From assembly GCF_009708175.1 (NCBI RefSeq), contig NZ_WMBB01000019.1:1-64000 (forward strand): DNA of 64,000 nt. The letters are read 5' to 3'. This DNA comes from Nocardia aurantiaca. Its GTDB lineage: Bacteria; Actinomycetota; Actinomycetes; Mycobacteriales; Mycobacteriaceae. Positions within the stretch are counted from its first letter, which is position 1. Each line of letters starts with the position of its first letter. The position numbers were made by a program, and so were the translations under genes. Shown piece by piece: positions 40,260 through 48,642 of the stretch. Under the pieces are notes generated by a model. It had not been told where the DNA came from. It saw nothing but the letters and a program-made list of their open reading frames with translations, and did no database searches.

Positions 40260-42038
40260 TCAGTGCGGAGCGGGCAGCATGCGGCCCGCGGCCTGCACGG
40301 CCGGATCGGAACTGCCCGCGTCGCTGACGAAGACGGCGAAGGCCAGGTCGCCGTCGATGCCGACGAACCAGCCGTGGGCGTGCTTGTCGTCGAGGTATTC
40401 CGCGGTGCCGGTCTTGCCCAACAGCCCGGGAATATCACGGAGCGCGGTGGCGGTGCCGCCGGTAATCGTCTCGCGCATCATGGATTTCACCTGGTCGGCA
40501 ATGCCGGGTGGGAGCGTGGGCGGCTGCTTGTCGGGCTTGCCGGGCTGCCCCTGGACCACGGTCGGCGGCTTGACCGTGCCCTGGGCGAGCGCGGCGGCCA
40601 CCAGCGCCATGCCGAACGGCGAGGCGGTCACCTTGCCCTGCCCGATGCCCTCTTCCACGCGCAGTGCGGGCGTGTCGGCGGTGGGCACCTTGCCGGTCAC
40701 GGTGGTGAGGCCGGGCGTCACGTAGTCGATGCCGAGCCCGAGCTGCGCGGCGGCAGTGGTCAGCCCGTCCGGCGCGAGCTGCACGGCCAGCCTGCCCATG
40801 GTGGTGTTGCAGGACTTGGCGAAGGCGGTGTGCAGCGGCACCTGCCCGAGGTCGAAGTTGTTGTCATTGGGGATCTCTCGGCCCTCGATGTTCTCCTGTC
40901 CGGGGCAGGCGACCATCGAATCGGGAGTGATCCGACCCTCCTGGAGGGCGGCGGAGACGGTGACGGTCTTGAAGGTCGAGCCCGGCGGGTACAGGCCGGT
41001 CAGACCGATCGGGCCCTGCGCGTCGGCGGGCGCGCTCTGGGCCATGGCCAGCACGTTTCCGGTCGAAGGCTGGAGGGCGACGATGGCCGCGGGCGTGGTG
41101 ATCGGGGTCAGCGCGGCCTCGGCCGCCCGCTGTAATCCGATATCGAGCGTGGTGTGAATATCGGTGACCTGCTTGGGTTCCGGGCCGCCGACCCGCTGCG
41201 TGCCATCGCTGCCCTGGGCGCGTACCGCCCAGCCCGCGGCGGCGTCGGCCTGTTGTTGCCACAGGTCGGAGAGGCCGGAGAAGGTCGGGGAGGATAGTGA
41301 CTTGTCGACGGTCAGCAGGCGGGTCTGCTGGGACGTGGTCACATTCGCCAGGTTGGCGAGGGCCGGCTGGACGGTGACGTAATCGGAATCGCGCAGGGTG
41401 ACGGCCGTGATCGGTGTGCCCTGGGAGGCGGCCAGGTCCGATTGCAGGCTCGCGGCGGTGACATCGGGTGCGACCGGTCGCAGGGCCGCGGCGACGGCCG
41501 CGGGGTCGGCGCCGGGGGCCACGGTGACCAGCGTGACCACCTGCTGGGTCAGCAGGTCACCGCCGGAGCTGTCGAGAATCTTGGCGGGATCGGGGTACAC
41601 GAGGCTGTAGGACAGCGGCCCGACATCCAGCCCCGGTGCGACGGTGGCGGGGTCCCACCGGATCTTCCAATCCCCGCCGGAGCGACTGGCGCGGCCCGAG
41701 GTCGTGTACGTCCACTCGTTCTTGCCGTCCTTGCCCAGCTTCCAGGCGGCGGCCAGCGTGAATGTCCCGCCGTCGTCGGTCTTCTCGATTTTGCTCGCCT
41801 GGAAACGCACCTGTTTGCCGAGGTTGTCGTACAGCGGGCCCAGCGCGGCGGAGGCCTTGGCCGGGTCGCTGGTCGCGGTGGCGGCGGCCTGCACGTCGTC
41901 GCGGCTGAGGGCATCCGCGAAACCCTCGACCGTCTTGGACAGTCCGGATGTGGAATCAGATCCGGAGCATGCCGTCGCCGTCACCAGCATGGCCGCGGCG
42001 CACACACCGGTGAGGGCCCTCCTGCTGAACTCTGCCAT
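40260..42038 (-). CDS. Penicillin-binding lipoprotein (MecA-N type transpeptidase)
   Basis: 592 residues from ATG 42038. A lipobox ATACSG ends the signal. An NTF2-like MecA_N domain (VEGFADALSRDDVQAAATAT, with WKLGKDG) is followed by a dimerisation region and a transpeptidase domain with GSTFK, SCN and KTGTAEY. This is the architecture of low-affinity PBP2a of staphylococci and the Rv2864c-type lipoprotein of mycobacteria. It cross-links peptidoglycan with probable low beta-lactam affinity. It sits upstream of the beta-lactamase gene, about 70 bases apart. Confidence 0.88.
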   Translation of the reverse strand: MAEFSRRALTGVCAAAMLVTATACSGSDSTSGLSKTVEGFADALSRDDVQAAATATSDPAKASAALGPLYDNLGKQVRFQASKIEKTDDGGTFTLAAAWKLGKDGKNEWTYTTSGRASRSGGDWKIRWDPATVAPGLDVGPLSYSLVYPDPAKILDSSGGDLLTQQVVTLVTVAPGADPAAVAAALRPVAPDVTAASLQSDLAASQGTPITAVTLRDSDYVTVQPALANLANVTTSQQTRLLTVDKSLSSPTFSGLSDLWQQQADAAAGWAVRAQGSDGTQRVGGPEPKQVTDIHTTLDIGLQRAAEAALTPITTPAAIVALQPSTGNVLAMAQSAPADAQGPIGLTGLYPPGSTFKTVTVSAALQEGRITPDSMVACPGQENIEGREIPNDNNFDLGQVPLHTAFAKSCNTTMGRLAVQLAPDGLTTAAAQLGLGIDYVTPGLTTVTGKVPTADTPALRVEEGIGQGKVTASPFGMALVAAALAQGTVKPPTVVQGQPGKPDKQPPTLPPGIADQVKSMMRETITGGTATALRDIPGLLGKTGTAEYLDDKHAHGWFVGIDGDLAFAVFVSDAGSSDPAVQAAGRMLPAPH

Positions 42039-42192
42039 GACAGCCACCCCAACACGGATCACCGGCGGCTGTCCAAGACCGACACGGGTACGAACCGATA
42101 TGGGAATCGATATCGTCGCAGCGCACGAGGTATCGCACGGCCGTATCGCGGGCGGTTGACGGGCGGATTCGGGCACCGGGAATGCTGGGGGA

Positions 42193-43098
42193 GTGGACGA
42201 GATCTTCCGGACGGCCGGTGTCGAGGGCCGGGTGCATGCCCGCTGTTTCGACTGTGCCGGCGAATTCGGCTGGGCCGCCGACGAACCGGTGGTGCTGTCC
42301 TCGGTGGTGAAGGTGCCGCTGGTGCTGGAGTTCGCGCGGCAGGTAGCGGCGGGCCAGCTCGATCCCACCGACCGGGTGCGCGCCACGGCCGCGAACCGGC
42401 TGGGTGGGGTGGGCACCGCGGGCTGCCACGACGATGTCGAATTCAGCCTGCGCGATGCGGCCTACTTCGCGCTCACCGTGAGCGACAATACCGCCGCCGA
42501 CCTGCTCTTCGACCGGGTCGGAGTGGACAATGTGCGTTCCCTGGCCCGGGAACTCGGGCTCGGCGCGACCCGGATCATGGGCTCGCTGCGCGACATCCTC
42601 TACAGCATGGCCGAGGACATCGGAGCGCGTGACCTGGTCGAATTCGCCCGGCGCTATCCGGAATCCAGCGCGGCGGAGGTGTTCGGTTCGCGGGCGGTGG
42701 ATCCGCTGCGCACCACCGCCGGGACCGCGCGCGATATGACCCGCATGCTGTGGCTCATCGGCGAGGACCGCGCGGGTTCGCCCGAAGCGTGCCGGTTCGT
42801 ACGGGATCTCATGCGCCAGCAGGTGTACGGACACCGGCTGCCCTCGGCATTCCCGGCGGGCACCGACATCTGGTCCAAGACCGGGACGCTGCCCGGCATC
42901 CGCAATGAGATCGGGGTGGTCGGCTATCCGGATGGAAGCCGCTACGCCGTCGCGGTTTTCACCGTGTCACACAGCCTGGCGGGCCGGCAGCCAGCGGTGG
43001 ATCGAGCCATCGGTGCGGCCGCGCGGGCCGCCATCGAGCGCATCGATCACTGCCTGCCCGCCACCACGTCCCATGGCCGCCGCTGCGGCGCGTCCTGA
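42193..43098 (+). CDS. Class A-like serine hydrolase without signal peptide
   Basis: 301 residues from GTG 42193. VLSSVVKVPLVLEF provides the S-x-x-K motif, TVSDNTAADLLF the SDN and WSKTGTLPG the KTG box, so the active-site set of class A beta-lactamases is complete. There is no signal or lipobox, so the protein probably stays in the cytoplasm, unlike resistance enzymes. It is divergent from the penicillin-binding gene. The last 52 bases overlap the convergent LysR gene. Confidence 0.82.
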   Translation: MDEIFRTAGVEGRVHARCFDCAGEFGWAADEPVVLSSVVKVPLVLEFARQVAAGQLDPTDRVRATAANRLGGVGTAGCHDDVEFSLRDAAYFALTVSDNTAADLLFDRVGVDNVRSLARELGLGATRIMGSLRDILYSMAEDIGARDLVEFARRYPESSAAEVFGSRAVDPLRTTAGTARDMTRMLWLIGEDRAGSPEACRFVRDLMRQQVYGHRLPSAFPAGTDIWSKTGTLPGIRNEIGVVGYPDGSRYAVAVFTVSHSLAGRQPAVDRAIGAAARAAIERIDHCLPATTSHGRRCGAS

Positions 43099-44000
43099 AT
43101 CGGGGCCGGGCGGGACGCGCCATCGCCCTGCACCACCGTCACGATGAGGTCGGCGAGTTCCCGGACCAGCGGATGCGGGGCGGCGGCGGGCCAGGTCAGG
43201 GCGAGCCGCCAGCTCAGGGTGCCTTCGGGCAGCGGCCGCCACACCACGCGCGGTTCCTTCTGCGCCACCAGGCCCTGGTCGAAGGCGACCCCGCGGCCGG
43301 AAAGCACCATGCCGAGCACGAATTCGGGATTGCGGGCGTGCTGCACGGAGGCGGGGCGGAAGCCGTGCTCCCAGCAAGTGCGCAGGGTGGCGTCGTACAG
43401 GCCGGGGGCGGCGGCGCGCGGGAAGATCACCAGACCGTGCCCGGCGAGGTCGGCCAGGGTGAGCGAGGCGCGCGCGGCCAGCGGGGAATCGCGGGGCAGC
43501 ACCACGCCGAGCGGAGTCTCCACCGCCGGACCCGATTCCAGGCCGACCACATCCACCGGGTATTGCAGCAGCCCCGCGTCCAGTTGGCGATCCGCCAGCA
43601 GCCGAACCTGTTCGGCGGTGGTCAGTTCTTGGAGATCCACCCGTACCTGCCGGCTCTCGAACGCGGTGAGAATGGCCGCCAGCACCCGGCCCGCCAGTTC
43701 CGGCGGCACACCCACCCGTAGGGCGTCGATCTCGCCCCGATGGGCCTTGCCCACCAGCGATTTCGCCCGCTCCCAGCGCGCGATCAGATCCCGCGCCTCC
43801 ACCAGCAGGATCTGGCCCGCCTCGGTGAGTTCCACTCGTCGGCTGTCGCGTTCCAGCAGCCGAGCCCCGATATCGCTCTCCAGTTTTCGAATCCGCTGGC
43901 TCAGCGCGGGCTGCGCGATCCGCAGCCGCTCGGCCGCCCGGCCGAAGTGCAGTTCCTCGGCCACGGCGATGAAGTAGCGCAATTGACGCAGCGGATCCAT
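43047..44000 (-). CDS. LysR-family transcriptional regulator
   Basis: 317 residues from ATG 44000. The N-terminal winged helix MDPLRQLRYFIAVAEELHFGRAAERL followed by AQPALSQRIRKLE is diagnostic. A two-subdomain effector-binding region follows (LRVGVPPELAGRVL, AAPGLYDATLRT). It is convergent with the serine-hydrolase gene, with 52 bases of overlap, so its target is more likely the upstream thioesterase or another locus. The inducer is unknown. Confidence 0.88.
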   Translation of the reverse strand: MDPLRQLRYFIAVAEELHFGRAAERLRIAQPALSQRIRKLESDIGARLLERDSRRVELTEAGQILLVEARDLIARWERAKSLVGKAHRGEIDALRVGVPPELAGRVLAAILTAFESRQVRVDLQELTTAEQVRLLADRQLDAGLLQYPVDVVGLESGPAVETPLGVVLPRDSPLAARASLTLADLAGHGLVIFPRAAAPGLYDATLRTCWEHGFRPASVQHARNPEFVLGMVLSGRGVAFDQGLVAQKEPRVVWRPLPEGTLSWRLALTWPAAAPHPLVRELADLIVTVVQGDGASRPAPIQDAPQRRPWDVVAGRQ

Positions 44001-44041
44001 CCGACCGACGATATCGTTTTCCTTATCGCCGGGTGCGCCGC

Positions 44042-44905
44042 TCAGCCCCGCGCCCGCACCTCGAGGATCTGCAAGCAGTGCCCGATCGGCCCCTGCTCGT
44101 CGTGCAGCACGGTCGAGCACATCCCGATCCCGTCCGGCCCGATCGACGTCTGCACCGCCAGCCCGATCCACTCACCCTCCGGCAGCCGGAACAGATCGAT
44201 CGTCAGGTCGGTGTTGAGGAAGGTCCACTGATACGGATCCAGCTGCGCCCCAATCCCATTCGCCACATCCGCCACCGAGAACACCCGCACCAGCGGCGAG
44301 ATCTCCTCGCCCTCGACCACCTCGACCCGAGGCTTCACCCACACCCGCCGAGTGTCGCCGTCATTCTCCACCGGCCGGATGTCCACCGACTTCACATACC
44401 CGACATCCCACCCGTCCGGCACACCCCACCCGATCTCGGACGCCTCCGGCACCGTCGGCAGTGGAGCGTCAACCGTATGCACCACCGACGAACTGTCCGA
44501 CGTGGCGATCCGCCAAGCCGAAGCCTTCGCCACCGCCCGCTTGGTCCCATCCGCCTGCGCCGCAACCAACTCCGCCACGACCAGCTCGACCCGCTTCCCC
44601 GGCCGCTCCACCCAGGCCCGCACCTCGACCTCCCCAACCGGTACCGGCCCCAAGATATCCATCGTCAACCTGGCAACTCGTGCGCCCTCCCGAGCCGCGC
44701 ACCGCTCCACCGCGCGGGCCAGCAACGCCGACGGCGGCGCCCCGTGCTGCATGGACGCCGCCCACACGCTCACGGTCGCACCGGTGGCCGAATATCGCTC
44801 ATACCCATCCGCCCCCACCCCCTGCGCGACGTAATACGCCTTGATCCCGGCCTCATCTCCCGAGGCCGCCTGCTCCACCGCTGTCACGTCATGCATCCGG
44901 GTCAC
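44042..44905 (-). CDS. TesB-like acyl-CoA thioesterase family protein
   Basis: 287 residues. Two hot-dog halves are visible: MQHGAPPSALLARAVERCAA and RVARLTMDILGPVPVGEVEV in the first, and VFSVADVANGIGA with WTFLNTDLTIDLFRLPEGEW in the second. This matches the TesB-like thioesterase-superfamily proteins that act on acyl-CoA esters. The expected catalytic Asp/Gln/Thr set is only partly recognisable. It lies upstream of the lysR gene in the same direction. Confidence 0.8.
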   Translation of the reverse strand: MTRMHDVTAVEQAASGDEAGIKAYYVAQGVGADGYERYSATGATVSVWAASMQHGAPPSALLARAVERCAAREGARVARLTMDILGPVPVGEVEVRAWVERPGKRVELVVAELVAAQADGTKRAVAKASAWRIATSDSSSVVHTVDAPLPTVPEASEIGWGVPDGWDVGYVKSVDIRPVENDGDTRRVWVKPRVEVVEGEEISPLVRVFSVADVANGIGAQLDPYQWTFLNTDLTIDLFRLPEGEWIGLAVQTSIGPDGIGMCSTVLHDEQGPIGHCLQILEVRARG

Positions 44906-44981
44906 CCAGCCAACGTATCAGCCCACGTCCAACCCACTAGACGGTGTACGACAAACGGCCGATGCGGCCGCTTCGAGACCC

Positions 44982-45482
44982 TCAGCGGACGGCCAGGATA
45001 TCGCGATGGATCCGGTCGACGATCATGTCCGGACCCCAGCTCGCGTCGATGCGGGTTTCATCGGCGAAGGACAGCGGCTGCCGGCCGTGATACCACCGCG
45101 CCATCTGCTCCGGCGTGAAATCCGCCGCCCGGGAGCTCGCGATGTGCCGGGTGACCGTCTCCTCGAAGGTGAGGTCGAAGCAATAGTGCAGCGCGTGGTC
45201 CGCCGCGGCGGTGAGGCGCTCGAGCATCGAGCCGTACCGCCCGGCGTGCAGGATCCCCTCCACGATCACCACCAGGCTCCGAGTCAGACCGAACCTCGCA
45301 ATGTGTTCCAGCAGTTCGACATTGGCCGCCCCGGCCGCATCCGGTTTCCGAAGCATCTGCCGCCGCACCACATCCTGCGGTACGACGAGGCATGCGCCGT
45401 GCGCGAACCGCTGCTGCACCGTGCGGGCGGCAGTCGACTTCCCCGAGGCCGAGTTGCCGCGAATCACGACCAATACGCTCAT
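44982..45482 (-). CDS. AAA/kinase-type P-loop protein
   Basis: 166 residues. MSVLVVIRGNSASGKSTAA carries a Walker A P-loop, and the overall pattern with LVVPQDVVRRQML, VVIVEGILHAGRY (Walker B-like strand) and HYCFDLTFEETV resembles small kinases related to adenylate kinase and antibiotic phosphotransferases. The substrate is unknown. It is a single gene on the minus strand, followed by the thioesterase gene. Confidence 0.78.
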   Translation of the reverse strand: MSVLVVIRGNSASGKSTAARTVQQRFAHGACLVVPQDVVRRQMLRKPDAAGAANVELLEHIARFGLTRSLVVIVEGILHAGRYGSMLERLTAAADHALHYCFDLTFEETVTRHIASSRAADFTPEQMARWYHGRQPLSFADETRIDASWGPDMIVDRIHRDILAVR

Positions 45483-45529
45483 GTCGCTGCAGGTTACGCG
45501 TCCGCGGGAGGTCCGAGCCGAGGACAGGA

Positions 45530-45586
45530 TCAGGGAGCTGTCACGGTGGGGAACCGGTGGGACTCCTCGGTATGACAGCTCCCTGA
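45530..45586. terminator. 14-bp hairpin after the permease gene
   Basis: TCAGGGAGCTGTCA at 45530-45543 pairs with TGACAGCTCCCTGA at 45573-45586, with a 29-base loop. It lies just beyond the stop of the minus-strand amino-acid permease gene. Confidence 0.65.
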
Positions 45587-45600
45587 GATCGGTGGGCGGG

Positions 45601-47109
45601 TCAGGGGACGGGGTCGGGCTCGGGAATCGGGATGGACTCCGCGGCGGGTGTCTTGGGTTTGCCGAGAATGGAGTTCCGGCGGCTGTAGGTGAAGTAGATG
45701 ACGATGCCGAGGGCCATCCAGATCACGAAGCGGAGCCAGGTCTCGATGGAGAGGTTGAGCATCAGCCAGAGGCAGGCCAGGGCGGCGAGGATGGGGATGA
45801 CGGGGACCAAGGGGACCCGGAAGCCGCGCTTCAGGTCGGGGCGGATGCGGCGGAGGATGGGGACGCCGAGGGAGACCAGGACGAAGGCTACGAGGGTGCC
45901 GATGTTGACCATTTCCTCGAGGGTGCCGAAGTCCACGAAACCGGCCAGCAGGGCGCAGACGACGCCGACGATGACGGTCAGGCGGACGGGGGTGCCGTGC
46001 TTGCCGGTATGGGCGAGGCTGCGGGGGAGCAAGCCGTCGCGGGCCATGGCGAACAGCACGCGGGTCTGGCCCAAAAACATGACCATGACGACCGTGGACA
46101 GGCCCGCGAGCGCGCCGATGGAGATGATGTTCTTCACCCAGGTCGCGCCGTGCAGGGCGAAAGCGGTTGCCAGGGTGGCGTTTCCGCTCGCGAGCTCGGT
46201 ATAGGGCACCATGCCGGTGAGGATCAGGGAGACCGCGACGTAGAGCACGGTCACGATGGCCAGCGAGCCGAAGATGCCGCGCGGGACGTCACGCTGCGGG
46301 TTGCGGGTCTCCTCCGCGGTAGTGGCGACCACGTCGAAGCCGACGAAGGCGAAGAACACCAGCGAGGCCGCGGCCAGCAGGCCGTACCAGCCGAAACTGG
46401 TTCCGCCGGAACCGGTCAGGAAGGAGAACAGCGACTGGTGCACGCCACCGGCCTGCTCGGAGGGCTGCGACGGCGGGATGTAGGGACTGAGGTTGGACGC
46501 CTTGAAGTAGGTCGCGCCGACCACCAGCACGAGCGCGATCACGGCCAGCTTGATGGCGACGGCCACGGCCGAGACCCGCGAGGACAGCTTGGTGCCGGTG
46601 GCCAGCAGGACGCCGACCACAGCGATGATCACCACCGCGCCCCAGTCGAACGAGACGGATCCGACGTGCGCGACCGGATTCACCAGGCCGCCGAGCACCT
46701 CGCCGAGATACTGCGACCACCCCTTGGCGACCACCGAAACGGCAAGGGCGAACTCGAGAATGAGATCCCATCCGATGATCCAGGCGATGATCTCGCCGAA
46801 AGTGGCGTACGCGAACGTGTACGCACTGCCCGCCACCGGCACGGTCGAGGCGAATTCGGCGTAGCACAACGCCGTCAGCCCGCACGCGATGGCCGCGAAC
46901 ACGAAGGCCAGTGAGACCGAGGGTCCCGCTACCGTGCCCGCGGTCCGGGCGGTGAGCGTGAAGATGCCCGCCCCGATGACCACCGCCACACCGAAGATGG
47001 TCAGATCCCTCGCCGTCAGATCCTTGCGCAGCTTGGAATCCGGTTCATCGGTATCCCGGATCGACTGCTCGACCGATTTGGTGCGGAATACTCCGCTCGC
47101 GAACGCCAC
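45601..47109 (-). CDS. Amino-acid permease (APC family, YfnA-like)
   Basis: 502 residues with twelve predicted membrane helices. LTIFGVAVVIGAGIFTLTA near residue 37 is the conserved first-helix GxGIF motif of the APC superfamily, and GSAYTFAYATFGEIIAWIIGWDLILE matches the cationic/branched amino-acid transporter subgroup. It should import amino acids by proton coupling. It lies 34 bases after the amino-acid dehydrogenase gene, and the pair forms part of an amino-acid utilisation block. Confidence 0.88.
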   Translation of the reverse strand: MAFASGVFRTKSVEQSIRDTDEPDSKLRKDLTARDLTIFGVAVVIGAGIFTLTARTAGTVAGPSVSLAFVFAAIACGLTALCYAEFASTVPVAGSAYTFAYATFGEIIAWIIGWDLILEFALAVSVVAKGWSQYLGEVLGGLVNPVAHVGSVSFDWGAVVIIAVVGVLLATGTKLSSRVSAVAVAIKLAVIALVLVVGATYFKASNLSPYIPPSQPSEQAGGVHQSLFSFLTGSGGTSFGWYGLLAAASLVFFAFVGFDVVATTAEETRNPQRDVPRGIFGSLAIVTVLYVAVSLILTGMVPYTELASGNATLATAFALHGATWVKNIISIGALAGLSTVVMVMFLGQTRVLFAMARDGLLPRSLAHTGKHGTPVRLTVIVGVVCALLAGFVDFGTLEEMVNIGTLVAFVLVSLGVPILRRIRPDLKRGFRVPLVPVIPILAALACLWLMLNLSIETWLRFVIWMALGIVIYFTYSRRNSILGKPKTPAAESIPIPEPDPVP

Positions 47110-47143
47110 TTGTCGTCTCCTCTCTGAAACTACGGTGCGGCGA

Positions 47144-48223
47144 TCAGAGGGCCCGCGGGATGGCGTCCAGACGCCGTTCCGCGAACCTGTTGGCCGCCGC
47201 TCCGGTGCCGATTCCCTCGGCCTTGGATTCCGCGATGATGTCGCGGCAGCGGTCGAAGATGCCCCTCACTGCGTCTTCGACCTCGGCCGGCGCCGCCTGA
47301 CGCAGCTCTCCGGCCACCTGAACGAGCCCACCGCCATTGGCCACGAAATCCGGGACCCAGGTGATGCCGCGCTCATTCAAGGCGTATTCCACTGCGGGCG
47401 TGGCCAACTGGTTGTTGGCGGCGCCGCAGACGAGTTTCGCCTCGATGGCCTCGGCGCTGGACACGGTGAGCGTGCCGCCGAGGGCGCAGGGGGCGTAGAC
47501 GTCGACCGGAGCGGTGGATACGTTGCTCAACAGTCGAACCGATGGGTTGTGCTTCGAAAGACGTTCCAGCGCAGCATCGTTCACGTCGCTCGCGCAGACC
47601 TCCGCGCCGTCGGCCAGCAGCAGCTGGATCAGTTCGCGGCCGACCTTGCCGACGCCCTCGACGCCGACCGTGCGGTCGGCCAGTGTGGGTGCGCCCCACA
47701 CGGATTCGACGCCCGCACGCATCGCGTTGAAAACGCCCAGTGCGGTGAGCCGGGCGCTGTCGCCGGAACCGCCCGCCGCGGTGCTACGGCCGGTGACATG
47801 ACCGGTGTACCGGCCGATGGCGTCCAGGTCGTCGGTATCGGTGCCCACATCACCCGCGGTGATGTACCGCCCGCCGAGGGATTCGATGAACCGCGCGTAG
47901 GCCGCGAAGAGTTCTTCGCTCTTGTCCGAGGCCGGATCGCCGATGATGACGGCCTTGCCGCCGCCCAGATTCAGACCGGCGGCCGCGGCCTTGTAGGTCA
48001 TGCCCCACGACAGCCGCAGCACATCGTCGAGCGCCGCCGCCTCGGAGGCGTACGGGTACATCCGGGTGCCGCCGAGCGCCGGACCCAGCGTTGTCGAATG
48101 AATCGCGATGATCGCCCTGAGCCCGCTCTTGTCGTCCTCGCAGAACACCACCTGCTCGTGGCGTCGAGCGCTCAACTCGTGCGAGCGGCCGAAAACCCCT
48201 GCGTCGGTGTGCATTGCGGTCAC
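47144..48223 (-). CDS. Leu/Val (Glu/Leu/Phe/Val-type) dehydrogenase
   Basis: 359 residues from GTG 48223, preceded by GAAAGGA. The catalytic region TTLGPALGGTRMYPY with the lysine-rich LSWGMTYKAAAAGLNLGGGKAVI, then a GVEGVGKVG dinucleotide-binding motif and the SNVSTAPVDVYAPCALGG element, are typical of leucine or valine dehydrogenases. It deaminates a branched-chain amino acid to the 2-oxo acid with NAD. It is upstream of the permease gene. Confidence 0.9.
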   Translation of the reverse strand: MTAMHTDAGVFGRSHELSARRHEQVVFCEDDKSGLRAIIAIHSTTLGPALGGTRMYPYASEAAALDDVLRLSWGMTYKAAAAGLNLGGGKAVIIGDPASDKSEELFAAYARFIESLGGRYITAGDVGTDTDDLDAIGRYTGHVTGRSTAAGGSGDSARLTALGVFNAMRAGVESVWGAPTLADRTVGVEGVGKVGRELIQLLLADGAEVCASDVNDAALERLSKHNPSVRLLSNVSTAPVDVYAPCALGGTLTVSSAEAIEAKLVCGAANNQLATPAVEYALNERGITWVPDFVANGGGLVQVAGELRQAAPAEVEDAVRGIFDRCRDIIAESKAEGIGTGAAANRFAERRLDAIPRAL

Positions 48224-48642
48224 AATCGATTCCTTTCGTGGACGCCGCTTGTGGCGGCGGGTCGGTGGCCGCGTGGTGGGCGGCCGGTGGCTGCCGCATG
48301 GCGCGGCAGTCGATCGATTGCCGCCTGGCGCGGCGGTCGATCGATTGCCGCCTGGCGCGGCGGTGGGACGGGTGCGGCCGGCGCGATGGCCGCGGCGACC
48401 TCAGCCCGTGGGCCAGGCCCCGAGGGACGCGAGCCGGATGATCCGACGGCGCATCAGGGGTGTGGGTCCGGTGATCTCACGCCGATTCGGCGGCATGAGG
48501 TCACCCTGGTCCGGCGGCAGGCACAGGATGTCGCCGAATTATGATGGGCTGGTGTGTAATTCGCGTGTTGCGGACCGCGTTACCGGGTCCGTGTTCCGAA
48601 GGCGGCCCAGCTGGGCGCCGGGCCCGGGCACGGTCGGGCGTA
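48224..48642. other. Intergenic region with 27-bp tandem repeats
   Basis: 419 bases between the dehydrogenase and oxidoreductase genes. It has G/C-rich DNA with the tandem repeat at 48299-48366. No frame has a ribosome site and codon bias together. A promoter for the dehydrogenase is expected in the region but no clear box is visible. Confidence 0.5.
48299..48366. repeat. 27-bp tandem repeat, 2.5 copies
   Basis: The unit TGGCGCGGCGGTCGATCGAT plus TGCCGCC occurs at 48299-48325 and 48326-48352, with a partial third copy to 48366. The first copy differs at one base. The unit contains the CGATCG palindrome. Confidence 0.85.

Noticed and set aside
45211..46914. 567-codon plus-strand frame over the permease gene
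   Set aside because: Antisense to twelve clear membrane helices; Gly/Asp/Glu-rich shadow.
48299..48366. 27-bp repeats as a CRISPR array
   Set aside because: The units are directly adjacent with no spacers.
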